A DNA stretch of 63,414 bases. Source: Herbivorax alkaliphila. Its GTDB lineage: Bacteria; Bacillota; Clostridia; Acetivibrionales; Acetivibrionaceae. The translations under genes were made by a program, and so were the position numbers. The stretch lies in the NCBI RefSeq assembly GCF_030848475.1, contig NZ_JAVDDS010000022.1, positions 1 through 63,414 of the forward strand, read 5' to 3'. This document shows positions 47,028 through 56,552 of the stretch, one piece after another (the first letter of the stretch is position 1; every line of letters starts with the position of its first letter). The notes beneath the pieces are model-generated. The model was given only the letters and a program-made list of their open reading frames with translations, had not been told where the DNA came from and searched no databases.

Positions 47028-47735
47028 TCACCCCTGACTCCAACGTCTTTTTTCAGTTACAATCATTGTCAATAATAAAAACAAACCTATTAAGCTTGAA
47101 AAGAAAATCAAATCTCTTGAACTAAATATTCCCTGAACAAATTCTCTAAATCTAAAAAAGAATGAGATCCAATTGATAAAGCCCAAAAAATAACCTTGAA
47201 ACATGTAACTTAACTCATTCATAAACCAAATAAGAAGTAAAGTACCAACTCCAATAACAGCTGATATTATTTGGCTCTTAGTAAGAGAAGATGTAAAAAT
47301 ACCAAAAGCTACAAAAAACGCCCCCATAAGAGTAAACCCTATATAACAAGAAATCATTGGCATAACATTAAGATTTCCGTATACAGCCGTCAATATAGGA
47401 TATATAAATGTCAAGGTCACCATAGCTAGAAAGACGGTTAATGCTGCAAGATACTTGCCTAAAACAATGCCCACTACACTAACAGGAGATGTCATTAGTA
47501 ATACCTCTGTACCATTTTTCCTTTCTTCTGCAAAAGCCTTCATTGTCAATATCGGTAAAATAAATGCTAGCAAAAAACTATATTGATATAGATAAGATCC
47601 AAATATAAAGGTTCCCCTTCCTGAAAGTACTCCACGAAAAAACAATGAAAAAATCAGTATATACGTACCAATTAATACATATGCCATTGGAGAATAAAAG
47701 TAAGATCTAAGTTCTTTCTTATAAATAGATAACAT
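47028..47735 (-). CDS. ABC-2 type permease (GldF-like)
   Basis: A 235-residue permease with six hydrophobic segments and the ABC-2 signature region (MKAFAEERKNGTEVLLMTSPVSVVGIVLGKYLAAL). I choose the ATG of MLSIYKKELRSYFY after GGAGG; an upstream in-frame stretch of 23 codons overlaps the ATPase gene and is not used. The ATG lies 1 nt after the ATPase stop, so the two are translationally coupled. It forms the membrane channel with the ATPase and would partner with the GldG-like protein. Confidence 0.85.
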   Translation of the reverse strand: MLSIYKKELRSYFYSPMAYVLIGTYILIFSLFFRGVLSGRGTFIFGSYLYQYSFLLAFILPILTMKAFAEERKNGTEVLLMTSPVSVVGIVLGKYLAALTVFLAMVTLTFIYPILTAVYGNLNVMPMISCYIGFTLMGAFFVAFGIFTSSLTKSQIISAVIGVGTLLLIWFMNELSYMFQGYFLGFINWISFFFRFREFVQGIFSSRDLIFFSSLIGLFLLLTMIVTEKRRWSQG

Positions 47736-47736
47736 A

Positions 47737-48702
47737 TTACTTAACCTCCTGTTTTTCTTGCGTTTGCTTCTCTTCTGCTGTAATCTTTCTAAATATGTCT
47801 TCAAGGTTCATTCCTATAGATTGAAGTTCTAATATAGGAAATCCTAGCTCCGCCATTTTAAAGAATATTGGTCTTCTTACGTCAACATCTTTTTCAGAAT
47901 CAATCATATATTTAAATACATTTTCCTTACTCTTAGAATCAGATTCTACACTTAAAATTCCCTTAATTTTGCTCAATGCCTCTTTTACAGATTTTTGAGC
48001 ACCCTCGATTTTTATTAAAAATCGAGTTACATTATCTAAATTCTCTGAAAGTTTGTCAGGAGTATCTATTGCAGCTATTTCACCTTTATTTATTATTACA
48101 ACTCGCTCACAAACAGCACTTACCTCCTGAAGTATATGGGAACTAAATATTATTGTGTGTTCTTTTCCCAGATTTTTTATAAGTTTTCTAATCTCAATAA
48201 TTTGATTGGGATCAAGACCAACTGTAGGCTCATCAAGTATAAGAACTTCTGGATTTCCAACCAAAGCTTGAGCTAAACCCACCCTTTGTCTGTAACCTTT
48301 TGACAAATTTCCTACCAGTCTATTTTGAACATCTGTAATTTTTACTGTTTCCATAATATCCGACATCTGGCTGGATCTTTTTGACTTGCTAACCTTTTTC
48401 AAATCACTTACAAAATTTAAATATTCTTTTACAGTCAAATCGGTGTATACTGGTGGAATCTCAGGCAAATACCCAATATGCTTTTTTACCTCTGCTGGCT
48501 TCTCTCCAATATCATAACCACAAACCTTCACTGTGCCTTCAGTTGAAGGAAGATATCCTGTTATCATATTCATTGTAGTCGTCTTCCCTGCACCATTAGG
48601 TCCTAAAAATCCAAGAATTTCTCCTTTTTCAACAGTGAAATTTAAATTTTTCACAGCTTTAATTGAACCATAGTGCTTGGTTAAATTTTGTATTTCAATC
48701 AT
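47737..48702 (-). CDS. ABC transporter ATP-binding protein (GldA-like)
   Basis: A 321-residue ATPase. It has Walker A GPNGAGKTTTMNM, a signature loop in the form LSKGYRQRVGLAQAL, Walker B VLILDEPTVGLDP and a switch His in IIFSSHILQEV. The C-terminal 100 residues follow the DrrA-like accessory pattern. The start is the ATG of MIEIQNLTKHYG behind GGGGGGAAG. It is the first gene of the four-gene GldA/F/G/DUF4340 operon. The transported substrate is unknown. Confidence 0.9.
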   Translation of the reverse strand: MIEIQNLTKHYGSIKAVKNLNFTVEKGEILGFLGPNGAGKTTTMNMITGYLPSTEGTVKVCGYDIGEKPAEVKKHIGYLPEIPPVYTDLTVKEYLNFVSDLKKVSKSKRSSQMSDIMETVKITDVQNRLVGNLSKGYRQRVGLAQALVGNPEVLILDEPTVGLDPNQIIEIRKLIKNLGKEHTIIFSSHILQEVSAVCERVVIINKGEIAAIDTPDKLSENLDNVTRFLIKIEGAQKSVKEALSKIKGILSVESDSKSKENVFKYMIDSEKDVDVRRPIFFKMAELGFPILELQSIGMNLEDIFRKITAEEKQTQEKQEVK

Positions 48703-48961
48703 CTTAGCTTCTTCCCCCCTATTCTTCTTGCATTTAAATAACAATGCACAATTCTATTATCGTAAATTAAAATTAATAAATTGTGAACAATTTGTAACTA
48801 ATCAAATATTAATTGAAAGCTGTCAAGAAAACTGCGAATTTTTAATGTTTCGTATAAGTAAATTGTTAATATCAAAGCACTTGCTGCATATTTTTATTAT
48901 TATGTTACCAGCTTATTATATAGTGTTATCTAATCTTTTTCAAGTTCTTAATAATCCAAGG

Positions 48962-48988
48962 GTGTATATATTAAATGTGAAGAACAAT
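48962..48988. repeat. 27-bp exact repeat, copy 2
   Basis: Identical to 13235-13261 over 27 bp in the same orientation. A weaker version (TGTGTATATATAAAAGGTAAAG) is near 43024. Confidence 0.6.
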
Positions 48989-49001
48989 ATTTTTTTCTGT
49001 A

Positions 49002-49030
49002 TTGGTTTTTATAAAAATTGATGATATAAT
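49002..49030 (+). promoter_or_regulatory. predicted promoter of the TPR/S41 gene
   Basis: TTGGTT, 17 bp, perfect TATAAT, about 37 bp upstream of the GTG start. Confidence 0.6.
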
Positions 49031-49066
49031 TATAGTATTATATGGTTAATTTTTGTGAGGTAGTTC

Positions 49067-50968
49067 GTGTTAGGTAAAAATAATGTTCAAAAAAATTTTA
49101 AAAAAGAAATGAAAAGTGTTGAAAAACAACTGCTTGAAAGGGAAAAAAACAAACCAGAAGAGCCTTCAAATACTTTTTTCAAAGAAAAATTTTATGGTCA
49201 AAGTGATAAATCTGTAAAGACTAAATTTAAAAATTTTTTTAATTTTTTACTTTCTTATGGATTTATAATAATAGTAGCTTTTTTTGTTATATACAGTATC
49301 TTTATTTCATCTTCTAATTATGAAAGCAAAGCCCATTCTGCATTTGAGGATCAGGACTATGAAAGCACTGTACAATATTGCAAAAGTGCACTTGAAAGCA
49401 CTCCAAAAAATTATGATTTATTGATGTATAAGGGGATTTCTCATAGAATTTTGGAAAACTATCAAGAAGCAATTGAAGTTTTTCAAATTGCAGATGAGCA
49501 CTACCCTGATAATGTATATATTTTAAATGAATTAGGATATTGCAATTACTATTCAGGTTACTATTATAAATCATTAGAATACTATGATCAGGTTCTTGAA
49601 ATTGATTTTAAAAATGCAGAAGCTCTTTTCTGGAAAGGGTTTGTTTCTTTAGATTTATACGAATGTGATGAAGCTATAAAATATGCTGACAAACTTCTTG
49701 ACCTTGGCTATAACAACACAGAAACCCATAATTTAAAAGGCTTAGCATTTCTTTATCAAGATAGATATGCACCTGCTATCAAGCATTTTAATAAAGCCAT
49801 TAAATCAAGTTATGAAGATTATGAAGTTTATGAAGAAGCTCATTTAAATAAGATCTTTGCTCTTTTTTCTCAAAATGATTTATTAGGTTGTATTGAATTT
49901 TGCCAGAGCATACAAAAAAAATTTCCTAATAATTCAGATATTCCATATTACATAGGGGATTGTTATTCTTTTATGGGGGAATATCAAAAAGCTATTAAAT
50001 ACTATAAGGAAACCATTGAAATAGATCCTGAAAATCACTGGGCAATTGCAGACATTGCTTGGCAGCTATTTTATTTACAAGACTACCCAGCTGCCAAAAG
50101 TTATGCTCAAAAAGCCATTGACATAGGTTCTGAAAATTATATGGCTCAAGAGCTTTTAAATGAACTTGAAAAAGTCAATCTTCCCGAGGCCGAGAGAATT
50201 GTTAATTTTGTCGAAGAAAACTATCTTTACCTAGATAAAATTGAGGATTTTGGTACCAAAGCCGAAAGTTTTATATCTAAAGATGAAGTGGAATATGAAG
50301 ATATTTATGAATTTATAGAATCCATAAGATTAGAAGATGATTTGTTCACTTTTTTCGTATGGGGAGATTATTATGAACAGTACATGGAGGAAATTGAAGA
50401 TGATGAAATTGAATACATAGAATTAGATGAAAATTACCATTACTTAAGATTTAATTCCTTTACCCCAAAAATTTCAAGCAAATTCATTCATACAATGAAA
50501 AATATTCCTTCTACTGAAGATAGTTATTTAATTTTGGATTTGAGAAACAATCCTGGAGGACTTTTGTTTACAGCAACAAATATTTTAGACTCCCTAATGC
50601 CTAGATTTATAAGCAGCTATTCCATTGATAGAGATGGCTACATGCATTCATTTCAAACTACAGATGACCATTTTGAATTTAAACACATATATATACTTGT
50701 AAACGAAGAATCCGCCAGTGCTTCTGAAGTAGTGTCATTGAGTTTAAAAACATATCTCCCTAATGTAACCATCGTTGGTAGAGGTACTTATGGAAAAGGT
50801 GTTGGGCAAGTTGTCTTTGAAAATAAAGACGATAAGTATATAATATTTCTTGTAGACTCTTTTTGGAATGTTAAAGAAACCAACATTTTAGGTAAAAGTG
50901 TTCAGCCTGATGTGGTTATAAGTGGGACTGAACTTGAGCACTTTCTAGATTCTGTAATGATAGATTAA
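49067..50968 (+). CDS. membrane-anchored TPR protein with C-terminal S41 peptidase domain
   Basis: A 633-residue fusion. After a basic N terminus comes one membrane segment (about residues 60-81). Residues 85-390 hold tetratricopeptide repeats (for example YQEAIEVFQIADEHYP, YQKAIKYYKETIEIDPENHWA). The last 180 residues resemble a C-terminal-processing (S41) protease, with LDLRNNPGG, a nucleophile in EESASASEV (probable Ser551) and the general-base Lys577 in GTYGKGVGQ. The usual PDZ domain is missing, so the TPRs may present substrates instead. The start is GTG. A coupled membrane-protein gene follows by 17 nt. The target is unknown. Confidence 0.82.
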   Translation: MLGKNNVQKNFKKEMKSVEKQLLEREKNKPEEPSNTFFKEKFYGQSDKSVKTKFKNFFNFLLSYGFIIIVAFFVIYSIFISSSNYESKAHSAFEDQDYESTVQYCKSALESTPKNYDLLMYKGISHRILENYQEAIEVFQIADEHYPDNVYILNELGYCNYYSGYYYKSLEYYDQVLEIDFKNAEALFWKGFVSLDLYECDEAIKYADKLLDLGYNNTETHNLKGLAFLYQDRYAPAIKHFNKAIKSSYEDYEVYEEAHLNKIFALFSQNDLLGCIEFCQSIQKKFPNNSDIPYYIGDCYSFMGEYQKAIKYYKETIEIDPENHWAIADIAWQLFYLQDYPAAKSYAQKAIDIGSENYMAQELLNELEKVNLPEAERIVNFVEENYLYLDKIEDFGTKAESFISKDEVEYEDIYEFIESIRLEDDLFTFFVWGDYYEQYMEEIEDDEIEYIELDENYHYLRFNSFTPKISSKFIHTMKNIPSTEDSYLILDLRNNPGGLLFTATNILDSLMPRFISSYSIDRDGYMHSFQTTDDHFEFKHIYILVNEESASASEVVSLSLKTYLPNVTIVGRGTYGKGVGQVVFENKDDKYIIFLVDSFWNVKETNILGKSVQPDVVISGTELEHFLDSVMID

Positions 50969-50987
50969 ATATAGTTTAAAGGAGTTG

Positions 50988-51875
50988 ATGAAGTTGAAAA
51001 ATACTTTTGGTATTATTAATAAAATAGATAAAGACAACCCCTATAAATGCTATAAACATTCTAAATATGTTAACCCATCAAGTATTTTTATTCTTTTACT
51101 GATGGGTATAGCAGGAACACTTATTTTAAGTGCTATCTACAGCTACGCCATACATCACTTACCATTAAAGCCTTTGAACATTATATGCACAGTGTTATTT
51201 GGTTATCTTACAGGCTTATTCATTGGAATCAGTGGGAAAATTGCCAAAATAAGAAATCCAATTATTTTAACAATTATCGGGGTTGTATTTGGACTTTTTG
51301 CTGTTTATTCTTCATGGGTTATATGGTTATTTGAATTGTCACAGAGACAGGAGTGGATTTTTGATTTATCAGCTATTTTCCACACCATGCAAACTATTTC
51401 AGTAAATGGTGTATGGAGTGCTAATTCATATACACCTACAGGTTTTCTTTTATATATTATATGGTTTGTAGAGGCCACAGCAATTTTGGGCACTTGTGTT
51501 TATGCCTCTTCAACCTTTATTAAAAAAGATGCCTTCTGCGAAAAATGCAATGTCTGGATAGATACTAAATACGTGCTTCCTAATTTAAATCATACATCTA
51601 GTAATGATAAGCTTAGAAATTTATTACATCAAGGACAATTTTCAGCTTTATCCGATTTAGAAGTTCAAAATCAACCAAGCAATCTTTTCACAATGGTAGA
51701 ATTATCTAAATGTTCAAAGTGCAATGAAATATACTTGCTAACAGTCAAGGCTGTTGAAATAATAAAAAGCTCTAATGGGAATTTTAGTCGAGATGAAACT
51801 ACAATTGTTCAAAATATGATTATTGATGATGAGATATATGATTCAATTAAATCTTGGGGAGAAAAAAGAGCTTGA
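50988..51875 (+). CDS. membrane protein with CxxC pairs, unknown function
   Basis: A 295-residue protein I do not recognise. It has about five hydrophobic segments in the first 170 residues (SSIFILLLMGIAGTLILSAIYSYA, IICTVLFGYLTGLFIGISG and others). A soluble C-terminal part follows with CEKC at about residue 185 and CSKC at about residue 245, suggesting a split zinc ribbon. AAAGGAG precedes a cluster of starts; I choose the ATG at 50988, but the TTG two codons later is better spaced. It follows the TPR/S41 gene with a 19-nt gap and probably works with it. Confidence 0.65.
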   Translation: MKLKNTFGIINKIDKDNPYKCYKHSKYVNPSSIFILLLMGIAGTLILSAIYSYAIHHLPLKPLNIICTVLFGYLTGLFIGISGKIAKIRNPIILTIIGVVFGLFAVYSSWVIWLFELSQRQEWIFDLSAIFHTMQTISVNGVWSANSYTPTGFLLYIIWFVEATAILGTCVYASSTFIKKDAFCEKCNVWIDTKYVLPNLNHTSSNDKLRNLLHQGQFSALSDLEVQNQPSNLFTMVELSKCSKCNEIYLLTVKAVEIIKSSNGNFSRDETTIVQNMIIDDEIYDSIKSWGEKRA

Positions 51876-51983
51876 GTAGATTGTACGTCCAAAAATCTGT
51901 GATGATGTCGTTGTTTTCAGCAATGCTTTATTCTCTTCATTACCCTAAATATTATTTTCGAAACTTAAAATGTATAAATTTCC

Positions 51984-52259
51984 TTACTTTTCTTTTATTA
52001 GCATAGCTATGATATTAGATGCCATAGCTGATGTAAATCCTATGAATGTAGCTTTTAAATACTCATTGCTGATATCAAGTATATCTGAAGAAATAAATAT
52101 TATTATAAATACGCTAATAACTTTTATTAAATATATTACATATTTATTCATACTCAATATGTTTTTTAGTTTAATACCCCTATTGTTAATCGCTAACATG
52201 GTATCATAAGTAACAAAAAAAACCACAATAAAAACTACTAAAGAAATAATAAAGTCCAT
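51984..52259 (-). CDS. small membrane protein, unknown function
   Basis: A 91-residue protein with about three hydrophobic segments (IISLVVFIVVFFVTYDTML, YVIYLIKVISVFIIIFISSDIL, FIGFTSAMASNIIAMLI) and a short cytosolic-looking charged end. The size and pattern are compatible with a holin-like or immunity-like protein, but no family is recognised. ATG follows GGGGGG. It is the last minus-strand gene of the peptide-export locus and may be a member of it. I cannot separate these options. Confidence 0.55.
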   Translation of the reverse strand: MDFIISLVVFIVVFFVTYDTMLAINNRGIKLKNILSMNKYVIYLIKVISVFIIIFISSDILDISNEYLKATFIGFTSAMASNIIAMLIKEK

Positions 52260-52411
52260 TTTAACCCCCCTCTCAATTTCAATTTACAAATAAAAGCAAT
52301 TTGTATATTACCGACACCCTTAAGATTATTATCAACGAAGAAGAATAAGTTTATAAACCCCAAATCCCATTATCTATATTTCTATAAATTTAAGCATTAA
52401 AGTTATATCTT

Positions 52412-54697
52412 TTACCAGAACCAATATTTTTTCTTTGTAAAAATGTAAACAGCTATAACAGAAATAATGCTTATAAAAGCTAATATAATAAATGATATAT
52501 TTATTCCTAAAGTATTTAACTTCTTTTCTGTTAATAAGTATTTTCCAGCAACATTTGTCTCAATTATTCCTTGGTCTAATAGGTTATTTAGTAATTCATA
52601 CTGATTTTTTGCTTCATTGAATAAATATAGATATTTAGCATTTTGAAATTTATCATCGTTTAATAAAATGCTTATTTCTCCAGGTAAATTTTTTCCTTCA
52701 TTTATATAAATGGAAATCCCTTCATCTTCTTTTGTGTAATCAATATCAGTTAAGAGTTCATTTTTAAAGTTTACTACATCATTCCCATCCAATTTTATTT
52801 TATATTCGTTTCCTTCAATTGTAATCTGACTTTTTGTGTCATATAAGTGCTTAAGTAAATCACTTGAAATGACAGGAGCATTTTTACTGTCAATTACTAT
52901 TGTTTCGTCATCAAATTTCTCCTTATAACCATCTTCTATATCAGCACTACTTGAAGGTATAGCAAATTCTTCTTCAACAATTGATCTTTTAGTATTAGCA
53001 ATTACATTAACAACCCTTTGCATATACCCATTTGTTACAATAACTGCTGCTTCTCCGGCATCTAAAGCAGTTATTAGCCCACTATTGTCTACATCTATAA
53101 CAAAAGAATTAGTAGATGTGTATTCTAATTTTTGATTTGCTTCCTTCGGAAACACCTTGCATTCAAGTTGAAACTTTTCACCCTCTCTTAAAACTAAAAA
53201 AGTTTTATTTGTATCAATTTTTGTTGTTTCTACCACCACATTAATTTTTATTTGCTTTGTTACATCTCCTGCTTTTATAGTTATAGAAGTTGATCCTTTT
53301 TCTAAAGCTTTAATTTCTCCATTAGAGCTAATAGTAGCAACATTTTCATTGCTGGATATGTACTCTATTTTTGAATTTTCTGCATTTGCTGGAACAACAT
53401 TAGCAGATATATTTTGTGTACTATCAACTTCCATTTCTTCTTCATACTCTCCAATTTCAATATCAGTAACTGAATTATCTTCTCTTTCTTCCACTTTTAA
53501 AACAAAACTTTCTCTTATTCCATCAACTGTGGCAATTATTTTTGTTTCACCTAAAGACAATGCATTAATTCTTCCAAATCCATTAATAGTTGCAACCTCT
53601 TCATCCATTGACTTATATTCAAATGTTTTTCCAGATGCTTCTGTTGGAAGAACAGACGGCATAATCATTTGACTATCTCCAATTTTCATGGTTTTTTGAT
53701 AATCTCCTAAATCAATTTTTTCCACTTTTATTTCTTCTTTCTTTTTAACTGTTAATGTAAATTGTTTTTTTACTCCTTCACAAGTTATTGTAAGTACTGT
53801 TTGCCCCTCAGAATGAGTTCTGATTCTTCCTAATGCATTTATGGAAGCTACTTTTGTATTGCTAGATTCAAAAGTATATTTAGGATTAGTAATGTTTTGT
53901 GGAAAAACTGCTGGCATTAACATCTGTGTTTCTCCTATTTTCATCTCACTTCTATAATCACCTAAATCAATTTCACTTACTTTAATTTCAGGTAATACCT
54001 TTAGTGTGAAATAATTATCTCTTCGTCCAGCTCTAACTCTTATAACCGTTTCACCAGCAGAAAGAGCAGTAATTCTTCCTAATCCATTAATTTGTGCTAC
54101 TTTTGGATTGCTAGAACTATATTCAACTTCTGAGTCAGTAGCATTAACAGGTAAAACAGTCACTGCAAGCATTTGACTTTCCTCTGCTCTCATTTCCTCC
54201 TGATAGTCCCCTAAATCTAATTCTTCAACTGGAACAAACGTACTTTTAGGTCTAACTACTTTTATAGTGAATTGCTTTTTCACACCATCAGCAGCTTCTA
54301 TTGTTATTTCTGTAGTACCTACCTTTATAGCAGTAATTCTTCCTAACTCATTTATTTCAGCTATATCTTTATTGCTGGAATTATATTTTATAGTCTGGTC
54401 TGTAGCATCAAGTGGCAATACAGTAACTGTAAGAAGCTGTTTTTCTCCAACCTGCATCTCTTTTTGATAATTGGCTATATCTAAATCTGTTGCTTTAATA
54501 TAACCATCATCAGGTAAAGATTCCGTATCTTCTGATACAGTTTCATCAGTTTCGTCAATTTCTTCAGCTTCTTCACTCTCTTCAATTTCTTCCTTCTTAG
54601 AAGTCTCTTGAGTTTCTTCTGCATGTGTATATATTCCGATAATTGGCTGAAAAATTGTTATTAAAAATATTATTATTGTAATCATTTGTTTTTTCAT
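52412..54697 (-). CDS. secreted/surface protein with six Big2 (Ig-like) domains
   Basis: A 761-residue surface protein. It has a signal peptide (IIIFLITIFQPIIGIYTHAE), a Glu-rich acidic linker to about residue 65, then six Ig-like Big2 repeats to about residue 565. Most repeats begin with a DLGDYQ-EM-GE-Q-type string and include INGLGRITALS-type strands. A further domain and a C-terminal membrane anchor (FIILAFISIISVIAVYIFTKK) end the protein. The start is the ATG of MKKQMITII after AAGGAG. It lies 22 nt after the HlyD-like gene. It may be a surface receptor or scaffold for the exported peptide; that is inference. Confidence 0.82.
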   Translation of the reverse strand: MKKQMITIIIFLITIFQPIIGIYTHAEETQETSKKEEIEESEEAEEIDETDETVSEDTESLPDDGYIKATDLDIANYQKEMQVGEKQLLTVTVLPLDATDQTIKYNSSNKDIAEINELGRITAIKVGTTEITIEAADGVKKQFTIKVVRPKSTFVPVEELDLGDYQEEMRAEESQMLAVTVLPVNATDSEVEYSSSNPKVAQINGLGRITALSAGETVIRVRAGRRDNYFTLKVLPEIKVSEIDLGDYRSEMKIGETQMLMPAVFPQNITNPKYTFESSNTKVASINALGRIRTHSEGQTVLTITCEGVKKQFTLTVKKKEEIKVEKIDLGDYQKTMKIGDSQMIMPSVLPTEASGKTFEYKSMDEEVATINGFGRINALSLGETKIIATVDGIRESFVLKVEEREDNSVTDIEIGEYEEEMEVDSTQNISANVVPANAENSKIEYISSNENVATISSNGEIKALEKGSTSITIKAGDVTKQIKINVVVETTKIDTNKTFLVLREGEKFQLECKVFPKEANQKLEYTSTNSFVIDVDNSGLITALDAGEAAVIVTNGYMQRVVNVIANTKRSIVEEEFAIPSSSADIEDGYKEKFDDETIVIDSKNAPVISSDLLKHLYDTKSQITIEGNEYKIKLDGNDVVNFKNELLTDIDYTKEDEGISIYINEGKNLPGEISILLNDDKFQNAKYLYLFNEAKNQYELLNNLLDQGIIETNVAGKYLLTEKKLNTLGINISFIILAFISIISVIAVYIFTKKKYWFW

Positions 54698-54719
54698 ACT
54701 TATCAAACTCCTTGTCTAT

Positions 54720-55838
54720 CTATCGTACTAAAAGACCTAATGATTCTAAAACATAATTAAAGTACGTTATATGGTCATACTGTATACGAGTTTCTACCTC
54801 CATACCATTAGATAAATTAACTTTATAGCCATCTTTATTAATTAGATATGTATTATCTGGCATTATATCAACCTTAAAGTAACGTGCATCGTTTTCACTG
54901 TCATTTGTTACATCACTGTCTATCCTTTTAACTTTGCCAGAAATTGTACCATATACATTTTGTGCTAGACCTGCAACAGCAATATCCACTTTATCTTCAA
55001 CAGATATTTTGGCAATATTTTCAGTAGGTACATACGCTTCTACCTTATATTTATCCTGTTGGGATGCTATGTTTGCTATAGCACTTCCTGCTTGAATAAC
55101 CATTCCTTCTCTGTAATCTGCCATCATATGAATTCTACCTGTAGCATTAGCACGTATCTGGTAGTCATCCTGTCCTTTCCCTATTGCAATAAGCTGAGCA
55201 TTAATAGAATTTAATTCACTTTGAAATTGCATTATATTTTCTTCTATTCCACTCAAAGTTGAATAGTGTATCTCTGCTACTTTACTTTTGTTTTTTATCA
55301 CTTCACTTTCTATTTGTTCGTCTGTATATCCATATGCCTTATACATTGCCGTATCAACTTCATTTTGTGCAATTTGACTTTGATAGCTTTTATATTGATA
55401 ATAATAAATACTATCTTCTTTATCCCATTCATCAAAATAGTTCACATTATCTTTTATAGATTCTACTAATTTTTTCAATTGACTAATTTGATTTAAATAC
55501 ATTGTTTTTTGTTCGTCTAGTTGCTTTTCCTGTAAATCTAAGTCGGTGCTTTTTACTGTAAAAAGCACATCTCCCTTTTCAACAAGCATTCCTTCTTCAA
55601 TGCTTATATTTATTATTTGACCATTATATGGTGACATTACATGATTTTTATCTGTACTTTGAACTGTACCTGTTGATTTAACAATTTCAACCTTTGGTGT
55701 TCTAGTACTCCACATTATAACACCAAAAATCAAAACAACTACAGTAATTATTATAATATAGCCAAACTGTGGAAGTTTTTTGTCATATAATATTCTGCTG
55801 TCTTTTAATTCCGCTAATGATTTTGCTTGATTACTCAT
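54720..55838 (-). CDS. HlyD-family membrane-fusion/adaptor protein
   Basis: A 372-residue HlyD-type secretion adaptor. It has an N-terminal membrane segment (IIIITVVVLIFGVIMW), a biotinyl-lipoyl-like stretch (VMSPYNGQIINISIEEGMLVEKGDVLFTV), a long coiled-coil hairpin (about residues 90-200) and a beta-barrel region (YKVEAYVPTENIAKISVEDKVDIAV). It would bridge the C39 ABC transporter to the cell exterior. I choose the ATG of MSNQAKSL, which overlaps the upstream DUF5085-like stop codon by 8 nt; the longer reading lies inside that gene. Confidence 0.9.
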   Translation of the reverse strand: MSNQAKSLAELKDSRILYDKKLPQFGYIIIITVVVLIFGVIMWSTRTPKVEIVKSTGTVQSTDKNHVMSPYNGQIINISIEEGMLVEKGDVLFTVKSTDLDLQEKQLDEQKTMYLNQISQLKKLVESIKDNVNYFDEWDKEDSIYYYQYKSYQSQIAQNEVDTAMYKAYGYTDEQIESEVIKNKSKVAEIHYSTLSGIEENIMQFQSELNSINAQLIAIGKGQDDYQIRANATGRIHMMADYREGMVIQAGSAIANIASQQDKYKVEAYVPTENIAKISVEDKVDIAVAGLAQNVYGTISGKVKRIDSDVTNDSENDARYFKVDIMPDNTYLINKDGYKVNLSNGMEVETRIQYDHITYFNYVLESLGLLVR

Positions 55839-56307
55839 TGTCCACACGCTCCATAAACACATCTGCTATTATCTCATCATCATTTTTATCAACAAACACA
55901 GTATAACTATCACCTTTTAATTTAATATCCTCTTCAAAGGCTGTTACATTTATTTTGTCATATGCAAGCTTGAGCTTGCTTTCTTCTCCATTAAATCTTG
56001 CATACATGCAATTTCTCGCTCGTATTACAGATTCCATATTATATGGTGACCTTATATTATGCAAAAAAGTATTTGACTGTCTTAAAAGCTTAACAACAAG
56101 TTTTGGTTCTTGTGATTCAGTTAATTCAACTTTTGAATATTGAATAAGTGGACCTATTGGACAAGCACCTTTGTTTTTTAAATAATTTTCCATTTGATAA
56201 ACTTCTTTTTCTAAGTTTTCACTTTCTTTTAAATCTATTTCTTTTATCAATACATTAGTTAACTTTAAACTCTTATTATTACTGATTTGAATTTTTTCGT
56301 TTTTCAT
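55831..56307 (-). CDS. DUF5085/GyrI-like small protein
   Basis: A 158-residue soluble protein. The middle part (NYLKNKGACPIGPLIQYSKVEL, then MYARFNGEESKLKLAYDKI) resembles DUF5085 proteins and the GyrI-like effector-binding fold. No helix-turn-helix is seen. In other Firmicutes DUF5085 genes accompany toxin or peptide-secretion clusters. The start is the ATG of MKNEKIQIS, 6 nt after GGGGGA; the TTG before it is too close. It overlaps the HlyD gene by 8 nt, so the two are co-expressed. The family call is moderate. Confidence 0.55.
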   Translation of the reverse strand: MKNEKIQISNNKSLKLTNVLIKEIDLKESENLEKEVYQMENYLKNKGACPIGPLIQYSKVELTESQEPKLVVKLLRQSNTFLHNIRSPYNMESVIRARNCMYARFNGEESKLKLAYDKINVTAFEEDIKLKGDSYTVFVDKNDDEIIADVFMERVDNE

Positions 56308-56552
56308 CAAAATCCCCCTAAAGTTTTAATAGTTTAATAAAATTTTTATTTTACCTTATGTTACTTTTAAAATATAAATTCTAGCTACTATGCCAACAAA
56401 TCAATAACGGCATAAATATTAAACAATTAATATATAAATGGTCTTTTTAAGTATGACAAAAATATTGTTTCCAGCATCACTTATCTTTAAGATATTCCTT
56501 TGTATCTTTTGGTTTTCAAAAATATAGTAATTAAAACAATACTCTAATTTTT

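Larger units (their letters stand above)
48703..49066. other. divergent intergenic region (364 bp)
   Basis: This separates the minus-strand ABC operon from the plus-strand TPR/S41 gene. It contains the 27-bp exact repeat (48962-48988), a TTGGTT-17-TATAAT promoter at 49002-49030 for the plus gene, and otherwise A+T-rich DNA with no gene visible. I see no convincing promoter for the ABC operon. Confidence 0.6.

Noticed and set aside
51970-52209. A 79-residue open frame on the plus strand
   Set aside because: It is the antisense of the small membrane-protein gene at 51984-52259, which has a better ribosome site and composition.
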